A DNA stretch of 64,000 bases, taken from TMP-86 sp044226865. GTDB taxonomy: Bacteria > Pseudomonadota > Gammaproteobacteria > Steroidobacterales > Steroidobacteraceae. The position numbers and the translations under genes were made by a program. The stretch spans positions 62,001 through 126,000 of the forward strand of contig JBGAGE010000008.1 in the NCBI GenBank assembly GCA_044226865.1. The letters are read 5' to 3'. Positions 51,065-61,139 of the stretch are shown one piece after another. Position 1 is the first letter of the stretch. Each line of letters starts with the position of its first letter. The notes beneath the pieces were generated by a model. That model was not told where the DNA came from. It saw only the letters and a program-made list of their open reading frames with translations, and ran no database searches.

Positions 51065-53706
51065 AAACCGGTGGCGATGAATTTGCCGCGCTGCTCGCCG
51101 CCGTCGGCGCAGGCCGCACGGTGCTCGCGCCCAATGCGCAGATCGCTGCGCTCCTGACCGATCGGATTGCGCGGCATCACCTCGCACAGGGACGCGACAT
51201 CTGGCCCACACCGCGGATACGGGATTTCGCCGGCTGGGTGGTGGAACGGTATGAGCAACAGAACTTCGCCACAGGAAAGGCGCCGCGCGTGCTGGAAGAT
51301 CCCGAGGAGCGTGAAATCTGGCGCCAGGTCGTCAGCGACAGCGGGCTGGCGGATGCTTTCACGGATCCGGGCGGCGCCGCGCGCGCAGCCCGCCAGGCCT
51401 TCCGCGCCCTGCACGAATATGGGATTGCCCCGCGCGAACTTGCCGGCCATCCCGGTGCCGAGGCGCAGGCGCTGTCGCAGTGGGTGAGCGATTTCCGGGC
51501 ACGCTGCCAGGACCTGGGCGCGCTGGCCCGCTGCGAATTGCTCGTCTCCCTGGCACCGCCCCCGGATGTGCCGGTGCCGTTGGCACATCACGGTTGGCAG
51601 CCGCAGGTGCGTTCATGGCTGCAGGCGCATGCAATGCCCGCGTTGGCGCCCATGCGGTACGGCGCAGGCGAGGCCGCTGCAAGTGTGCGCGTGTTCAACT
51701 CCTTCGATGCGGAAATCGCCGCATGCGCACACTGGGCGCAAGCGTGCCTCGCCGCCGATCCGGACTTTCGCGCCTTCATCGTGATTCCCAACGCCGCGCT
51801 GGAACGGGCGCGGGTGACCGACATCTTCGATGCGGCGCTGGCGCGTGAGCGCTTCGAATTGCGCGACCCCGGCGCGGCGCCTCTGTACGCCATCGCCGGC
51901 GGCACACCCCTGGTGGAATTCGAACCTGTGCGCCTCGCGATGCTGACCTTGCAGGCAGCCGTGGGCCGGATTCCCTTCAAGATGTTCAGCCGCCTGCTGC
52001 GCACACCGGCGCTGTCGGACGGTGTGGACGATTCGGGCCATACCGCCCGGCTCGATCGTGAGTTGCGCCGGGTCGCGCCATACGAGGCGGACCTCGCGCA
52101 CTGGTTGACGCTGGCCCGCGAGCTGGCGCATCGCCTCGGAGTGGCCGAACCGGCCACCGTGCAGCGCCTGACGGCGCAGCAGGCGCATCTGCCGGCTCGC
52201 GGCCGCCTGCTCATGAGTCAATGGGCGAGCCTCCTGGTGACGGCGCTGGAGGCGGGCGCCTGGGCGGGGCGCGCTGCCTGGTCGAGCATTGCCTTCCAAT
52301 CGGCGCAGCGCCTGCGGGAATTGCTGCACACGCTGGCGCGGGCCAGCAGTACCTACGGGCCGTTGGATTTGGCAGGCGCCCTGGGCGCCGTGAATGGCGC
52401 AGCTCGCGACACGCCATTCCAACCGCAGACCGGCGTCGCACCGATCTGGATCAGCAACCAGGGATTCGATCCGTGGCTGAGCTTCGAGGGCCTGTGGATG
52501 AGCGGCGCAGGCGCGCATGAATGGCCGGCACCAGCACAACCGCTGCCGCTCCTTCCCGTGCCGCTGCAAAGGCGCTACGGCGTCATCGCAGCTTCTGCCG
52601 CGGACCAGGCCCGGGAGGCCTCAGATCTGTTGCAACACTGGCGCCTGCGGGCTGGCGCGTTGCAATTCAGTTGCTGCGCCGACGCGGCCCAAAGTCCACG
52701 CATCAGTCCCTTGCTCGATGCCGTGCCGGCGCAGGCCGGGGCCGACGCCCCCCTGGAACCCCATTGGCGGTGGCTCGGTACGCAGGGGCCTCGGTTGGAA
52801 ACCTTCACCGACGAAGCCGGTCCCGCGCTCCAGCACGACGAAGTCACCGGCGGCGTCACCTCGCTCAAGCATCAGTCGCGCTGCCCATTCCAGGGATTTG
52901 CCGCCACTCGCCTGCAGACCCGCGAGCTGGAGGAACCACAGCCGGGCTTCAATCCCATGGAACGCGGCAACATCCTGCATGCGGCGCTGGAAATCATCTG
53001 GCGGGAACTGGGTGGCTCGCGCGCGTTGCAGGCACTGGACGAGTCAGCGCGGGACGAACTGGTCCAGCGCGCCGCACTTGCGGCGATCGCCGAGGCCGCC
53101 GGCAAGCGCGATCCGGGCAGGGTGTGGCGACGGCGCGAGTTGCGCCGGTTGCAGAAATTGCTGCCGCAATGGCTGGCGCTCGAAGCGCAGCGCGCCGAGT
53201 TTCACATCCAGGCGCTCGAGGCGGCGCATCGCGTGCAATTGGGCGGCATCGACTTCGACGTTCGCATCGACCGCATCGACCGGCTCGCCGATGGCAGGCT
53301 GCTTCTGCTGGACTACAAGACCGGCCAGGTGAATTCGGACTGGAAGGGCGATCGTCCCGACAATCCACAGCTTCCGGTGTATGCGCTGTGCGTGGATGGA
53401 CCGGTGGCGGCGGTTGCCTACGCAAGGGTCGCTGCTGCCGAGAGCAATTTTCGCGGCGTGAGCCACGACCCGAAGCTCCTGCCAGAATTCGGCAAGCCCA
53501 AGGCGGAAGGCAGCGACATGGCCGGGCAATTGCATCTCTGGCGTGAGCGGCTCGTGGTGATCGCAGACGAATTGCGCAACGGTGTGGCGACGGTCACGCC
53601 CACCCGACATGCATGCCGTGACTGTCCGTTGCCGGGCTTGTGCCGCATCGATGCGGCCGCGGCTGAAGACGGCGATGAGGAATATGGCACGGGCGGGGAA
53701 TCCTAG
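51061..53706 (+). CDS. AddB-like PD-(D/E)XK nuclease, DNA repair protein
   Basis: An AddB-like subunit of about 881 residues. The N-terminal part is helicase-like without a clear Walker A. The C-terminal nuclease shows ERGNILHAALE, FDVRIDRIDRLADGRLLLLDYKTGQ and NPQLPVYAL. Cysteines in HQSRCPF and HACRDCPLPGLC can hold a [4Fe-4S] cluster as in AddB. The frame is open upstream of GTG 51121, and the extra residues LKTGGDEFAALLAAVGAGRTVLAP complete the first conserved strand, so CTG at 51061, overlapping the aminotransferase stop (CTGA), may be the true start; GTG 51121 is the safe alternative. addA follows without a gap. Confidence 0.82.
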   Translation: MKTGGDEFAALLAAVGAGRTVLAPNAQIAALLTDRIARHHLAQGRDIWPTPRIRDFAGWVVERYEQQNFATGKAPRVLEDPEEREIWRQVVSDSGLADAFTDPGGAARAARQAFRALHEYGIAPRELAGHPGAEAQALSQWVSDFRARCQDLGALARCELLVSLAPPPDVPVPLAHHGWQPQVRSWLQAHAMPALAPMRYGAGEAAASVRVFNSFDAEIAACAHWAQACLAADPDFRAFIVIPNAALERARVTDIFDAALARERFELRDPGAAPLYAIAGGTPLVEFEPVRLAMLTLQAAVGRIPFKMFSRLLRTPALSDGVDDSGHTARLDRELRRVAPYEADLAHWLTLARELAHRLGVAEPATVQRLTAQQAHLPARGRLLMSQWASLLVTALEAGAWAGRAAWSSIAFQSAQRLRELLHTLARASSTYGPLDLAGALGAVNGAARDTPFQPQTGVAPIWISNQGFDPWLSFEGLWMSGAGAHEWPAPAQPLPLLPVPLQRRYGVIAASAADQAREASDLLQHWRLRAGALQFSCCADAAQSPRISPLLDAVPAQAGADAPLEPHWRWLGTQGPRLETFTDEAGPALQHDEVTGGVTSLKHQSRCPFQGFAATRLQTRELEEPQPGFNPMERGNILHAALEIIWRELGGSRALQALDESARDELVQRAALAAIAEAAGKRDPGRVWRRRELRRLQKLLPQWLALEAQRAEFHIQALEAAHRVQLGGIDFDVRIDRIDRLADGRLLLLDYKTGQVNSDWKGDRPDNPQLPVYALCVDGPVAAVAYARVAAAESNFRGVSHDPKLLPEFGKPKAEGSDMAGQLHLWRERLVVIADELRNGVATVTPTRHACRDCPLPGLCRIDAAAAEDGDEEYGTGGES

Positions 53707-56700
53707 ATGCCCAACGCCATGCTCGACGCCGCCGAACGCGAAGTCGCCATCGATCCGTCGCTGTCGGTGCTGGTGCAGGCTCCCGCGGGATCCGGCAAGA
53801 CCACGCTCTTGACGCAGCGGCTGCTGGCATTGCTGCAGCGGGTATCGGGTCCGGAACGGATTCTGGCATTGACCTTCACCCGCAAGGCTGCCGCCGAGAT
53901 GCGTGCGCGGGTCCTGAACGCGCTGGAGCAGGCGCAATTCACCGCGTGTCCCGCCGGATTCAATGCCAAGACGTGGCAATTGGCGCGTGCGGCACGAACG
54001 CACATGCTCGAGCAGGGCATCGACCTGCAACGTCATCCGACGCGCCTGCGCATCGAAACCATCGACAGCTTCTGTGCCTGGCTTGCTGCGCAACTCCCGG
54101 TGACGGCCGGCGCGGGTGGCCGGATCGAGGTCACCGAGGACGCGATGCGCTTCTATGAGGAAGCGGCCGCGGAGTCGTTGACCGCGGAAGGCCAGGATCC
54201 CTTTCATGCCTCCGTCGACCGCGTGCTCGAACTGAACGACGAGCGTTGGTGGATCGCCCGCGACCGCATTGCCGGCATGCTCAACTCCCGCAGCAGTTGG
54301 CTGTCCTTGCTGGCGGGCCGATTGCAGGCGGCGGCGCTGCCGGACGCAGACCGCGACCGGGAAACACGCCGTGTCATGGACGAGGATCTCGCCCTGTTGA
54401 TCGAGCGACACCTCGAACGCGCGGCCATCGCGCTGGGCGGCGAACGCCTGCAGGCACTGGAGCCCCTGCTGCGGGCCGCGGCGCAGCGCCTGCAGAGCGA
54501 TTCGCAGACCCTGAGGAACTGGCGCGATGCCGGCGAGCCGCTCGCGCCGGTGGCGGCGCACGCGGTGCGCTGGCGTGAGATGGCGGAGGTGCTGCTCACC
54601 GGCAAAGGCGAGCCGCGCGTCGGTATCAATAAGACCAAGGGTTTCCTATCCGGCCAGCCGGATACGCGGCGCATCAAGGAGATCATCGAAGAGATCGGCC
54701 GGTATCCCGAGATGCTGGAAGCATTGGCGGGGTTGAAAGCGCTTCCTGCGCCCGCCTACGACGACAGCCATTGGGAACGGGTGGGCGCGCTGGCGCGCAC
54801 GCTGGTGCTCGCGGCGGCGCAATTGAACCAGGTGTTCCGGCGACGCGGGGCAGGGGATTTTTCGGCCGTGTTCCTGGCCGCAATGCAGGCCTTGGGCACT
54901 TCGGATGAGCCCACGGATCTCGCGCTGCTGTTGGATCACCGCATCGAGCACATCCTGGTGGATGAATTCCAGGATACCTCCAATGCACAGCTCGACTTGT
55001 TCAAGCTGCTCACGGCGGGCTGGCAGGACGGTGATGGCCGCACGTTCTTCTGCGTGGGCGATCCCATGCAATCCATCTACGGATTCCGTGAAGCCGAGGT
55101 GCGGGCCTTCCTGGAGCTGGCGCAGGATGGGCTGGGTGACATCCGCTTGCGTGCCGTGCGCCTGAGCAGCAACTATCGCGCGCAGCCGCCATTGGTGGAC
55201 TGGACGAACCGTGCCTTCGAGCGGATCTTTCCGCGCAGTGACGACCGCCATCGTGGCGCGATCGCCTTCTCGGCCGCACAGGCGTGTGCGCAGCCGGAAG
55301 CGGGGCCGGCCGGCGTGAGCCTGCACCTGTACGAATCGGCGCAAGCGGAAGCGGCCGGCATTGCGCAGGCATTGTCCGAACGCCTGGGCCAGCATCCCCG
55401 GTGGCGCGCCGCCATCCTCGTCCGCTACAAGCGCCAGGCCCTGGCCATCGCCGAGGCGTTGCGCGCGCGCCAGCTGCCGTTCCGCGCGCTCGATATCGGC
55501 CGCCTGCAGGATGAGCCGGTGGTCCGCGACATCGTCATGTTGAGCCGCGCACTGCTGCACTTGGAGGACCGCGTGGCCTGGCTGGCCATCCTGCGTGCGC
55601 CATTCGTGGGGTTGGGCCTGGACGATTTGTGGCTGCTGCGCCGGCACCCACACACCTTGTGGCAATCGCTGCACGATGCCGATTGCCTCGCCCGCCTGAG
55701 CCCGCCCGGAGCAGAACGGGCACGGCGCTGCGCGGCCACCATCGACCAGGCATTTGCGGCGCGTGACCAATCCGGCTTTGCGCGCTGGGTCGAGCGCACC
55801 TGGATGGCGCTCGGAGGCGCCAGCACGGGGTTGACCGCCACCGATGTGGGCTGCGCGCGCGCAGCTTTCGTTCGGTTGGAGGAGCTCGACCAACAAGACC
55901 TGATCGACGGCGGCGAGTTCGAGCGCGCCTTCGCAAACCTGTTCCCCGCCGATGAAGGCGAGCAGCCCATCGAAATCATGACCATCCACAAATCCAAGGG
56001 ACTGGAATTCGAGCTCGTGGCGGTTCCGAGCCTGCAAGGCAGGCCCGTCAATTCGGGCGGCGAGTTCCTGCGTTCGTATTCGTTTTCGCGCACCGATCGC
56101 CCCGGCTTCGTGTTGGCGGCGGCGGCGGAAATCGGCCAGGACGATGATGAACTGCTCGCGTTCCTGCGCGCCTGCGACAAGGACGCCGATCGCCTCGAGG
56201 CGCAACGCCTGTTGTACGTGGCATGCACGCGCGCCAAGCAGGAGCTGTATCTCACCGCCGTGGACGAAAAGCGCGCCGGCGTCGCTGGAGATTTCAATCC
56301 GCCGTCGGGGAGTCTGCTGAAGGTGTTGTGGCCGGGCACGGGTACGAGCTTCCAGTTCATCGAACAGCCCTTGCCCGAGGCGGTGCAGGCGTCCACGCGC
56401 GTGTTGCGGCGTCTTCCGGCGGCGTGGCGCGCGCCACCGCTGGCAGTTTCGGATGGACTGCCGGTACCCGCGCCGCGCGCGGAAGCTTCTCCTCCGTTCG
56501 ACTGGGCCGGGGAAACGGCGCGTCAGATCGGCATCCTGGTGCATGCTTGCCTGCAGGACCTGCGTTGCGATGACCGCTCGGCAGCTCGCGTGCACGCCCA
56601 GCGCGAGGCGTATGAAGCCTGGTTCGCCGCGCGCGGCGTGCCCGCCGGGCAGATCGACACGGCAGTCGCGCGCGTCACGGAGGCGTTGCTGGCCGTGCTA

Positions 56701-57024
56701 GAGGACGAAAAAGGGCAGTGGATCCTGGCGCAGTATCCGGCGCACGATGCCCGCGAATTGGCGTTGTCGGCCAACCTCGGCGGGCGAGTCACCAACATCG
56801 TCCTTGATCGTACCTTCGTGCACGAGGGCGAGCGCTGGGTGATCGACTACAAGACCAGCCATCATGGCGGCGGTCAGCTAGAGGCCTTCCTGCAAAGCGA
56901 ATTGGAACGCTACGGCGACCAGCTGCGGCGCTATGCGCGCATCGCCGCCTGGCTCGGCCCCGAGCCGGTGCGTGTCGGATTGTATTTTCCGTTGATGCGT
57001 GCCTTCCGCGAGTGGCGCGGATAG
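53707..57024 (+). CDS. AddA-like UvrD-family helicase/exonuclease
   Basis: A superfamily I helicase of 1105 residues with Walker A QAPAGSGKTT (about 24-33), TFTRKAAAEM, Walker B ILVDEFQDT (about 417), GDPMQSIYGFR, and motif VI region LLYVACTRAKQELYLT. The C-terminal RecB-like nuclease shows WVIDYKTSHHGG near residue 1044. It starts directly after the AddB-like stop, so both subunits are made together and should process double-strand breaks for recombination, as AddAB does. No recBCD genes are in the window. Seven bases separate its stop from that of the convergent gspN. Confidence 0.9.
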   Translation: MPNAMLDAAEREVAIDPSLSVLVQAPAGSGKTTLLTQRLLALLQRVSGPERILALTFTRKAAAEMRARVLNALEQAQFTACPAGFNAKTWQLARAARTHMLEQGIDLQRHPTRLRIETIDSFCAWLAAQLPVTAGAGGRIEVTEDAMRFYEEAAAESLTAEGQDPFHASVDRVLELNDERWWIARDRIAGMLNSRSSWLSLLAGRLQAAALPDADRDRETRRVMDEDLALLIERHLERAAIALGGERLQALEPLLRAAAQRLQSDSQTLRNWRDAGEPLAPVAAHAVRWREMAEVLLTGKGEPRVGINKTKGFLSGQPDTRRIKEIIEEIGRYPEMLEALAGLKALPAPAYDDSHWERVGALARTLVLAAAQLNQVFRRRGAGDFSAVFLAAMQALGTSDEPTDLALLLDHRIEHILVDEFQDTSNAQLDLFKLLTAGWQDGDGRTFFCVGDPMQSIYGFREAEVRAFLELAQDGLGDIRLRAVRLSSNYRAQPPLVDWTNRAFERIFPRSDDRHRGAIAFSAAQACAQPEAGPAGVSLHLYESAQAEAAGIAQALSERLGQHPRWRAAILVRYKRQALAIAEALRARQLPFRALDIGRLQDEPVVRDIVMLSRALLHLEDRVAWLAILRAPFVGLGLDDLWLLRRHPHTLWQSLHDADCLARLSPPGAERARRCAATIDQAFAARDQSGFARWVERTWMALGGASTGLTATDVGCARAAFVRLEELDQQDLIDGGEFERAFANLFPADEGEQPIEIMTIHKSKGLEFELVAVPSLQGRPVNSGGEFLRSYSFSRTDRPGFVLAAAAEIGQDDDELLAFLRACDKDADRLEAQRLLYVACTRAKQELYLTAVDEKRAGVAGDFNPPSGSLLKVLWPGTGTSFQFIEQPLPEAVQASTRVLRRLPAAWRAPPLAVSDGLPVPAPRAEASPPFDWAGETARQIGILVHACLQDLRCDDRSAARVHAQREAYEAWFAARGVPAGQIDTAVARVTEALLAVLEDEKGQWILAQYPAHDARELALSANLGGRVTNIVLDRTFVHEGERWVIDYKTSHHGGGQLEAFLQSELERYGDQLRRYARIAAWLGPEPVRVGLYFPLMRAFREWRG

Positions 57025-57031
57025 CCGACGC

Positions 57032-57829
57032 CTACAGCGAAAACTCGATGTCCAGCGGGATGCGCCCTTGCGGATCCCGGCCACGCATCTGGATCAGGTT
57101 CACCAGCTGCTGGCGCAAGGATGCGGGGAGATCCCCGCGCTCCTTGATGGCACCGGTGAACGTGGCAATGCCCTGCGCCGGCGCCAGGCTCACCGTGCCC
57201 TGCAGTTGCAACGGCCCGCCCGTATCGCGCACCTGTGCGGTCGCGGTACCGTCGGGTTGCAAGGCATCGTCGGGAAAGCTCATCTCGAAGCCGCCCAGGT
57301 CGGCGGATTCGAATTGCGCCGACTTCAATCCGCTCATGCTCACCGTGCCGGATGCCGCCGTGATCTTCTTGTCCTTCAGGGCGAAGGAGTTGATGTCCAC
57401 CTTGCCGGCGCCGCTCCAGCCGTGCGTGAAGCCCAGGTCGGCCAGCGACTCCAGCGAACCGGCCCCGTGCACCTGTCGTGCCGCAACGGCGTTGCTGGCC
57501 ACTTCCACTTCGGCATCGAGCACGAAATCCTGCTTCACCCAGCGCACCGTGGCGCCGAGCTTGCCGCCTAACAGCGAAAGAGGATGCAGCCGCCACTCCA
57601 CAGCTCCGAAGTCGTGGCCGCGCGCGCTGATGCGGGCGAAGGATCCATGCCAGATGGTGCCGCTCGCATCGCCGGCCTGGACGTCCGGCGGCAGGAAGCG
57701 TTGCGTGAGGGAGGCGGGCAGGAAAGCCACGACGAAGCCCAGCACGGTCAGCACCACGATGGCCACGGGCCACGCGAGCGAGCGGCGCGGAGCTTCAGTG
57801 CTTGGCTTGCGTGAGGGAGACGCTGGCAT
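57032..57829 (-). CDS. gspN: Type II secretion system protein N
   Basis: A 265-residue bitopic protein: a cytoplasmic proline/serine-rich N-terminus, one membrane helix (about 20-42, WPVAIVVLTVLGFVVAFLPA), then a periplasmic domain with GTIWHGSFARI and the C-terminal MRGRDPQGRIPLDIEFSL typical of GspN. It is the last gene of gspGHIJKLMN. Its start lies 35 bases inside gspM, a longer overlap than elsewhere in the operon, but no later start would keep the membrane anchor. Confidence 0.85.
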   Translation of the reverse strand: MPASPSRKPSTEAPRRSLAWPVAIVVLTVLGFVVAFLPASLTQRFLPPDVQAGDASGTIWHGSFARISARGHDFGAVEWRLHPLSLLGGKLGATVRWVKQDFVLDAEVEVASNAVAARQVHGAGSLESLADLGFTHGWSGAGKVDINSFALKDKKITAASGTVSMSGLKSAQFESADLGGFEMSFPDDALQPDGTATAQVRDTGGPLQLQGTVSLAPAQGIATFTGAIKERGDLPASLRQQLVNLIQMRGRDPQGRIPLDIEFSL

Positions 57830-58283
57830 TGACCAGACCGGGCTTGGCGGCGCGGTCGACGGTGATGGACTCGATGTTCACGCCGTAACGTTGCTCCAAA
57901 ACGGCGAGCCAGCCGATCAACGCATCGAAGGGAGCGGCTTCGAGTTGCACGCGCACGCCGCTTTCGCCGTTGGGCTGGGTGCCGCGCAGCGCGGCGCTGA
58001 GGCCGGCCTCACGGCCGGTGCGGTCGATCAGCACGATGGCGGACTCGTTGCCATGCGACACGATGCTGCCGGCGCCGGCCTGGATTTCCGCGGCGTTCTG
58101 CTGCATCCAGGCGAGATCCTCGCGCTGCGTGTCCACCTTGGCGCGCGCGTTGCTGACGCTCGTGTGCAAGGGAATGAGGATGCCGCCGACGAGGATCAGT
58201 GCGGTAAGCAGCAGAGCACCGCCAAGCACCATCCTGCGCTCGCGATCCTTCAGACCGGCAAACCAGGCCCTCAACGCGTTCAT
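57795..58283 (-). CDS. gspM: Type II secretion system protein M
   Basis: A 162-residue inner-membrane protein with one helix (about 21-40, LGGALLLTALILVGGILIPL) and a small periplasmic ferredoxin-like domain. GspM partners with GspL in the assembly platform. The ATG overlaps the gspL stop by four bases, and the upstream long frame is a shadow of gspL. Sequence is poorly conserved in this family; position and layout decide the call. Confidence 0.87.
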   Translation of the reverse strand: MNALRAWFAGLKDRERRMVLGGALLLTALILVGGILIPLHTSVSNARAKVDTQREDLAWMQQNAAEIQAGAGSIVSHGNESAIVLIDRTGREAGLSAALRGTQPNGESGVRVQLEAAPFDALIGWLAVLEQRYGVNIESITVDRAAKPGLVNASVSLTQAKH

Positions 58284-59545
58284 GGCCGGCCCGTCCGCGG
58301 CGCGCGGATCTGCAGACGGCCTTCGACGCCGGCGCCAACCGGGTTGGAGGATTGCAGGTCGGCGGTGAGGCCATCCTTGCCGATGAGCTGGGAAAATTGC
58401 GAAAGTTCGGCCACGTTCGGCGCCGTGATCTTCAAATCCAAGGTGGCGTCGCGATAACTCATCGCATCGATGACCGTGCCGCGCTGCTGCGTCGCCGCAC
58501 CCGCGACGTTGCGCAGGGCGGTGAGGAAATATTCCGGCCCGCCGCCGCCTCGAACCTGCATCAGGCGGGTCTGCATCTGCCGGCGCGGATCGGTGGGCGT
58601 GGTACCCGGCATGGTCTGGGCGAAGAGGGCGTCGATGCTGGTCTGCAATTCGGCGCTTTGCTTCCTGGCTTGATGCAGCGCCAGGCTTTCCGCGGCGATG
58701 TGCGCGCCCAGCCAGGCCACGCCCAGGATCGCCGCGATGCGCCAGCGGCGCCATTGCGAACCGTAATCGTCTGCCTGGGCATATTCGCCTTGCAGCAGGT
58801 TGATCGCCGGCGCAGTCGGCAGCTCCCTCGCCAACCACACCAACGGTCCTTCCGGCAGCAGTTGCACGTTGAGCGAGGCAAAGCGATTGATGAGCGTATC
58901 GAAGGTATCCTGCACCCGGGCCCAGTCTTCGGGCGTGGTGTACAGGACGGCGCTTTCCAAGGGCGGCGGTTCCACCCCTTCCTCCGCCGGCGCATCATGA
59001 ATGACGCCCGCAACGGCCAAGGCTTCTTCGATGGGCGAGACCTCCACGGTGAACGCGGGTCCCGTGGCGCGCCGCACCGACAGCCGTCCTGCTTCGATCC
59101 ACAACACCGTCTGCCCGGGATTGTCCGGCAGCAGGCTCACGTCCGCGTGGATGGCGTGCGGATTCAGTCCGGCGGCCTTGAGCGTGGCCAGCCAGGATTC
59201 CAGCAACGTGCGTCCCACGACGGCCACCGCCGTGGTGTTGCCCTCGCCACGCCGGCCGATGGCAAAATGCAGGGTGTCGATGTCATCGGTGACGAGCTCT
59301 TCGAGTGCGAAGGGCACGGCGCGCGCCAGCTTGGCGCCGCTTCCCGGAGGGAGTTCAGGTTCAGCCAGCATGACCTCGGTAGCCGGCACCAGCGCCACCA
59401 CGCGATGCTGCTGCGCCACCGCGGCAGCGAGGGACAGAGGCCCACGCTGGCGCGGACCGGCTCGTGAGCCGGCCTCGTCCACGACCAGCCACTCGGTTTC
59501 GTCCGAGCCGGGTGCGGGCATTCTGATGAGCAGGGTGTTTGCCAT
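58280..59545 (-). CDS. gspL: Type II secretion system protein L
   Basis: A 421-residue protein with an N-terminal actin-like cytoplasmic domain (about 1-240), one membrane helix near 255-275 (RIAAILGVAWLGAHIAAESLAL) and a periplasmic domain. GspL links the GspE ATPase to the inner-membrane platform. It contains PFALEELVTDDIDTLHFAIG, characteristic of the family. The start at 59545 lies five bases after the gspK stop, although no strong ribosome-binding site is visible. Confidence 0.9.
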   Translation of the reverse strand: MANTLLIRMPAPGSDETEWLVVDEAGSRAGPRQRGPLSLAAAVAQQHRVVALVPATEVMLAEPELPPGSGAKLARAVPFALEELVTDDIDTLHFAIGRRGEGNTTAVAVVGRTLLESWLATLKAAGLNPHAIHADVSLLPDNPGQTVLWIEAGRLSVRRATGPAFTVEVSPIEEALAVAGVIHDAPAEEGVEPPPLESAVLYTTPEDWARVQDTFDTLINRFASLNVQLLPEGPLVWLARELPTAPAINLLQGEYAQADDYGSQWRRWRIAAILGVAWLGAHIAAESLALHQARKQSAELQTSIDALFAQTMPGTTPTDPRRQMQTRLMQVRGGGGPEYFLTALRNVAGAATQQRGTVIDAMSYRDATLDLKITAPNVAELSQFSQLIGKDGLTADLQSSNPVGAGVEGRLQIRAPRTGRP

Positions 59546-59550
59546 GGATG

Positions 59551-60528
59551 TCAGGGTGTACCGAAGCTGCGCAAAATTGGCGTGATCCGCTTTTTTTGAT
59601 CGCGCCACAAAAGACTGTACAAGGTGAACTCCGTGCTGCCAAGCGTGACGATGGTGGTCAAGCGGAAGTAGCTCGACTTTTCATCGACCCGGTCCGTCAG
59701 CATCTGCTTCTGCGCCGGCGGCACGCCGTTGAGAAAGCCGGTCTTGGTCGGAAAACAGCCTGTTTTGCGGGCCTTCGCCAGACCTTCCGGGTCATTGCTG
59801 AAAGTCTTGAAGCCCGGCGTCAGGCTGTCCAGCACCAAACCCGAGGCTGTGCAGACATTGACCTTGGCGTCGCTGATCGGCAACGCCGTGATGTACGGCG
59901 CCAGTTTCTGGTAGCGCTCCATGCCGAATCCGGGAAGGTTCATCAATTCGGCCGGGGAGAGCATCGGCCAGTTGCCGGTCCGGTACGGCGGTGTCTGCGA
60001 GGTGTACACAGAGTCCTCCGCGCCGTTGGGAAAACCGGCGTTGTTGTTGGCATCGATCCAATCCCGGGCAAGCTCCGCCCATTTTTGTTCCAAGCCCAGC
60101 GATTCGAGCAATGCCTCGAATTGTTCCAACGGCTGCTTGTCGGGGTTGTTATCTTTATCCAGCCGCAACAGGTTGTTGATGTTGAAGCGGCCGGAAAGAT
60201 CCTCGAGTGATCCTTCCAACGTGCCGAGCGGCTCGCCTTCCGGATCATTCGGTGGCCGCAGCGGAATGGGTTGGGGAACCTGTGCCCAGGGCTGGGAGAA
60301 GTCGTCGGTGTTGCTGGTGTTCTGATTCAGCACATCGGCGGCGAGAGCTTCCGCTCCCATGGCGAATTGAAACGATTGTTCGGCGGCGAGAATGGAGACG
60401 GTCCGCTTCCGCTCCACATAGCCGCCGAAACCGATCTTAACCGCGAGGATCGTGGCCAATGCCATCAATACCAATGCGATGATCAGCGCCACGCCGCGCT
60501 GTCGGGATGCGCTGCTTGCCGGGCTCAT
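59551..60528 (-). CDS. gspK: Type II secretion system minor pseudopilin K
   Basis: A 325-residue minor pseudopilin with a prepilin-type leader (RQRG|VALIIALVLMALATILAV) and the large inserted domain found only in GspK, including LSGRFNINNLL and ELMNLPGF. It caps the pseudopilus tip with GspI and GspJ. As in other GspK proteins the leader lacks the usual Glu at position +5 after cleavage. The start overlaps the gspJ stop. Confidence 0.92.
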   Translation of the reverse strand: MSPASSASRQRGVALIIALVLMALATILAVKIGFGGYVERKRTVSILAAEQSFQFAMGAEALAADVLNQNTSNTDDFSQPWAQVPQPIPLRPPNDPEGEPLGTLEGSLEDLSGRFNINNLLRLDKDNNPDKQPLEQFEALLESLGLEQKWAELARDWIDANNNAGFPNGAEDSVYTSQTPPYRTGNWPMLSPAELMNLPGFGMERYQKLAPYITALPISDAKVNVCTASGLVLDSLTPGFKTFSNDPEGLAKARKTGCFPTKTGFLNGVPPAQKQMLTDRVDEKSSYFRLTTIVTLGSTEFTLYSLLWRDQKKRITPILRSFGTP

Positions 60529-61139
60529 CCGGACACCTCGACGAGCCGGCGCACCTTGCCCCAATCCTTGAACTCGACGATCACCTCGACGGCAATGGGC
60601 CGGTAAACCAAGGCCTGGTCCGCAGTGAGCCCAGGCATGGGCCAGAGGTCGATCCACTGCCGGTTCTGGTCGAGAAAGCGAAACTGGATGGTCTTGACCT
60701 TGGTCAGCAGGTCCTGCTCGATGGGTCGATTGTTGAGCGTGGGATCGAGCACGGGCATGTAGGCGCGTTTCAGCGTCTCCTTGTCGAGCCGGTAGGAGAC
60801 CCGCTGCAACGTCCCGCGCTGTGCGCCTGCGGAGTTGGACCAGCCCATGCGGGTCAGGTCCATGAGCGTGGGTGCGCCGGGACCCGCTCGCAAGGCCGGC
60901 AACCGGTTCGAACCCAGCTGATCCCGGATCGGGCGCGGCGCGCATTGTGTCAGGTCCTGCACCATCACCCGCATGCCGAACTCGATTTCACGCGTGCGCT
61001 GTTGGGAGTCCGAGGTCCGTTCCGCCGAAATCCGGGCCTGGCGGTAGGTGCCATAACCCATGGCGGTCATGATGCTCAGCAGCAGCATGGCAACGAGCAC
61101 CTCGACCAACGTGAATCCGCGCGAAGGTGGTGGTCTCAT
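60525..61139 (-). CDS. gspJ: Type II secretion system minor pseudopilin J
   Basis: A 204-residue minor pseudopilin with leader RPPPSRG|FTLVEVLVAMLLLSIMTAMGY, cleaved by the prepilin peptidase before Phe and with Glu5 present. The GspJ hallmark MVQDLTQCAPRPIRD and MGWSNSAGAQRGTLQRVSYRL follow. It forms the tip complex with GspI and GspK. Start and stop overlap its neighbours by four bases. Confidence 0.94.
   Translation of the reverse strand: MRPPPSRGFTLVEVLVAMLLLSIMTAMGYGTYRQARISAERTSDSQQRTREIEFGMRVMVQDLTQCAPRPIRDQLGSNRLPALRAGPGAPTLMDLTRMGWSNSAGAQRGTLQRVSYRLDKETLKRAYMPVLDPTLNNRPIEQDLLTKVKTIQFRFLDQNRQWIDLWPMPGLTADQALVYRPIAVEVIVEFKDWGKVRRLVEVSG

Noticed and set aside
54646..56595. 649-codon open frame antisense to the AddA-like gene
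   Set aside because: Low-complexity shadow of a conserved helicase gene.
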